A stretch of 64,000 nucleotides of DNA, taken from contig OU452200.1 in assembly GCA_911728435.2 (NCBI GenBank), positions 25,001,715 through 25,065,714 on the forward strand. The letters are read 5' to 3'. A model generated the notes under the pieces. It was not told the DNA's origin, searched no databases, and saw only the letters and a list, made by a program, of their open reading frames with translations. The position numbers were made by a program, and so were the translations under genes. The stretch is from Apoderus coryli (lineage: Eukaryota > Arthropoda > Insecta > Coleoptera > Attelabidae). Within the stretch, counting starts at the first letter, position 1. Every line of letters begins with the position of its first letter. This document shows positions 63,414-64,000 of the stretch, in pieces.

Positions 63414-64000
63414 CTCTTTTTACTTCCAATTTTTGCACTAGCTACAGGGGCTTCAATTATATCTGAATGGGATTCTCCTGCTTCTGATGCAGTTTCTGTC
63501 ACAGAACTGGTTGAACCCTTGTTGGCTTCTAATGAAACTGGCTCTGGAGGTACCAGGAATAGATTTAACAATTATACTTTCAGACCTAAAATATGTATTA
63601 ATTCAATATATCAAAATATTAAAAAGCCTTTCTAAAGGATACCTTTTGATTAGGGACCCCATATTAGCGGTTGAAACAGTGGACTCCATAATAGTTTTTT
63701 CTAAGAATAGCTGAGCAATCCTAAAAATGGATATAAATGCGGTTAATGCACATACCTACTTAGCTAGTTTAATTTTATCCAAAAAATAATAATAACAGAA
63801 CCTACTTAGGATATTCTTTCGGTATTGGAGGTGTTCCAAAAACAGATGAGTCCACAGACCTAACATCTGTGGTTGAGTCAGAGCTAGAAGAATATAAATT
63901 ATTATTATAATATAATAAATATAATTATAAATATTTTTTACCTAGTGGATGCATCATCCAAAAATAAAACACCTTCACACCGTCGAGGATTTGCACCCTT
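63414..64000 (-). CDS. Ser/Thr-rich exons of an unrecognised gene, open at the window edge
   Basis: Three exons join in phase on the minus strand: one ending at 63942 (PRRCEGVLFLDDAST, running off the window), 63806-63883 (SDSTTDVRSVDSSVFG, then PPIPKEYPK) and 63643-63720 (IAQLFLEKTIMESTV, then STANMGSLIK). Both internal exons are 78 bp and split codons in the same phase, each with clean AG and GT borders. A likely fourth exon ends at 63414 with GTAGGT and reads ETASEAGESHSDIIEAPVAS; its acceptor is uncertain. The composition suggests a disordered region. No domain is recognised, and whether it belongs to the DUF229 gene is unknown. Confidence 0.5.

Noticed and set aside
1..64000. CRISPR array, bacterial operons, ribosome binding sites
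   Set aside because: No spaced short-repeat array is present, and the window is clearly a eukaryotic genome with spliced genes.

Overview
This is a eukaryotic, almost certainly insect, chromosome window: AT-rich, with intron-split host genes of animal type and a heavy load of arthropod-style transposable elements. I cannot name the species. Three pieces of host sequence are supported. (1) A CFAP43-like ciliary WD-repeat gene on the minus strand has four exons whose splice phases agree, at 31659-31936, 24489-24657, 18155-18365 and 3900-4184. Its start lies upstream of 31936 and was not found, and its C-terminal exons would lie left of the window. (2) The last two exons of a DUF229 (sulfatase-fold) gene lie on the minus strand at 59507-60760. 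(3) Ser/Thr-rich exons of an unrecognised minus-strand gene sit at the right edge (63414-64000). A short THAP zinc-finger gene, or its remains, is on the plus strand at 1436-2198.

The rest is mostly mobile DNA. From left to right: an old inverted-repeat DNA transposon (1-880); a decayed BEL/Pao element (6230-7925); a tRNA-derived SINE head (8272-8345); and a 5.9-kb Penelope-like element (PLE) palindrome (12148-18026) with one intact 861-aa RT/GIY-YIG ORF, an inverted 5'-truncated twin, hammerhead ribozymes and a 12-bp target duplication. Next come a near-complete two-ORF LINE (18660-22256), LINE relics at 23-24, 26-28, 28.8-29.2, 32.2-33.5, 33.5-37.1 and 39.3-40.6 kb, and two tandem copies of a 740-750-bp MITE plus a small hammerhead-bearing PLE foldback nested in one LINE.

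The right half holds a full-length BEL/Pao retrotransposon with matching 616-bp LTRs, a tRNA-Tyr-type primer site and an intact 1757-aa polyprotein (40830-47884). It is followed by a MULE-like element inserted in the end of a foldback element (48077-49278), a broken capsid-type gene resembling Polinton/adintovirus-like proteins (about 49890-50660), and a full-length DIRS retrotransposon (52141-57635) with inverted terminal repeats and an internal complementary region that spells out the circle junction. The DIRS sits in one arm of another foldback whose other arm preserves the empty target site.

The three large introns of the CFAP43-like gene (14.0, 6.1 and 7.0 kb) are filled by the PLE palindrome, the LINEs and the long inverted repeats, so element insertion explains most of its size. 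The features that most merit a second look are the PLE palindrome, three families of inverted elements carrying hammerhead-like cores, and the DIRS junction and target evidence.
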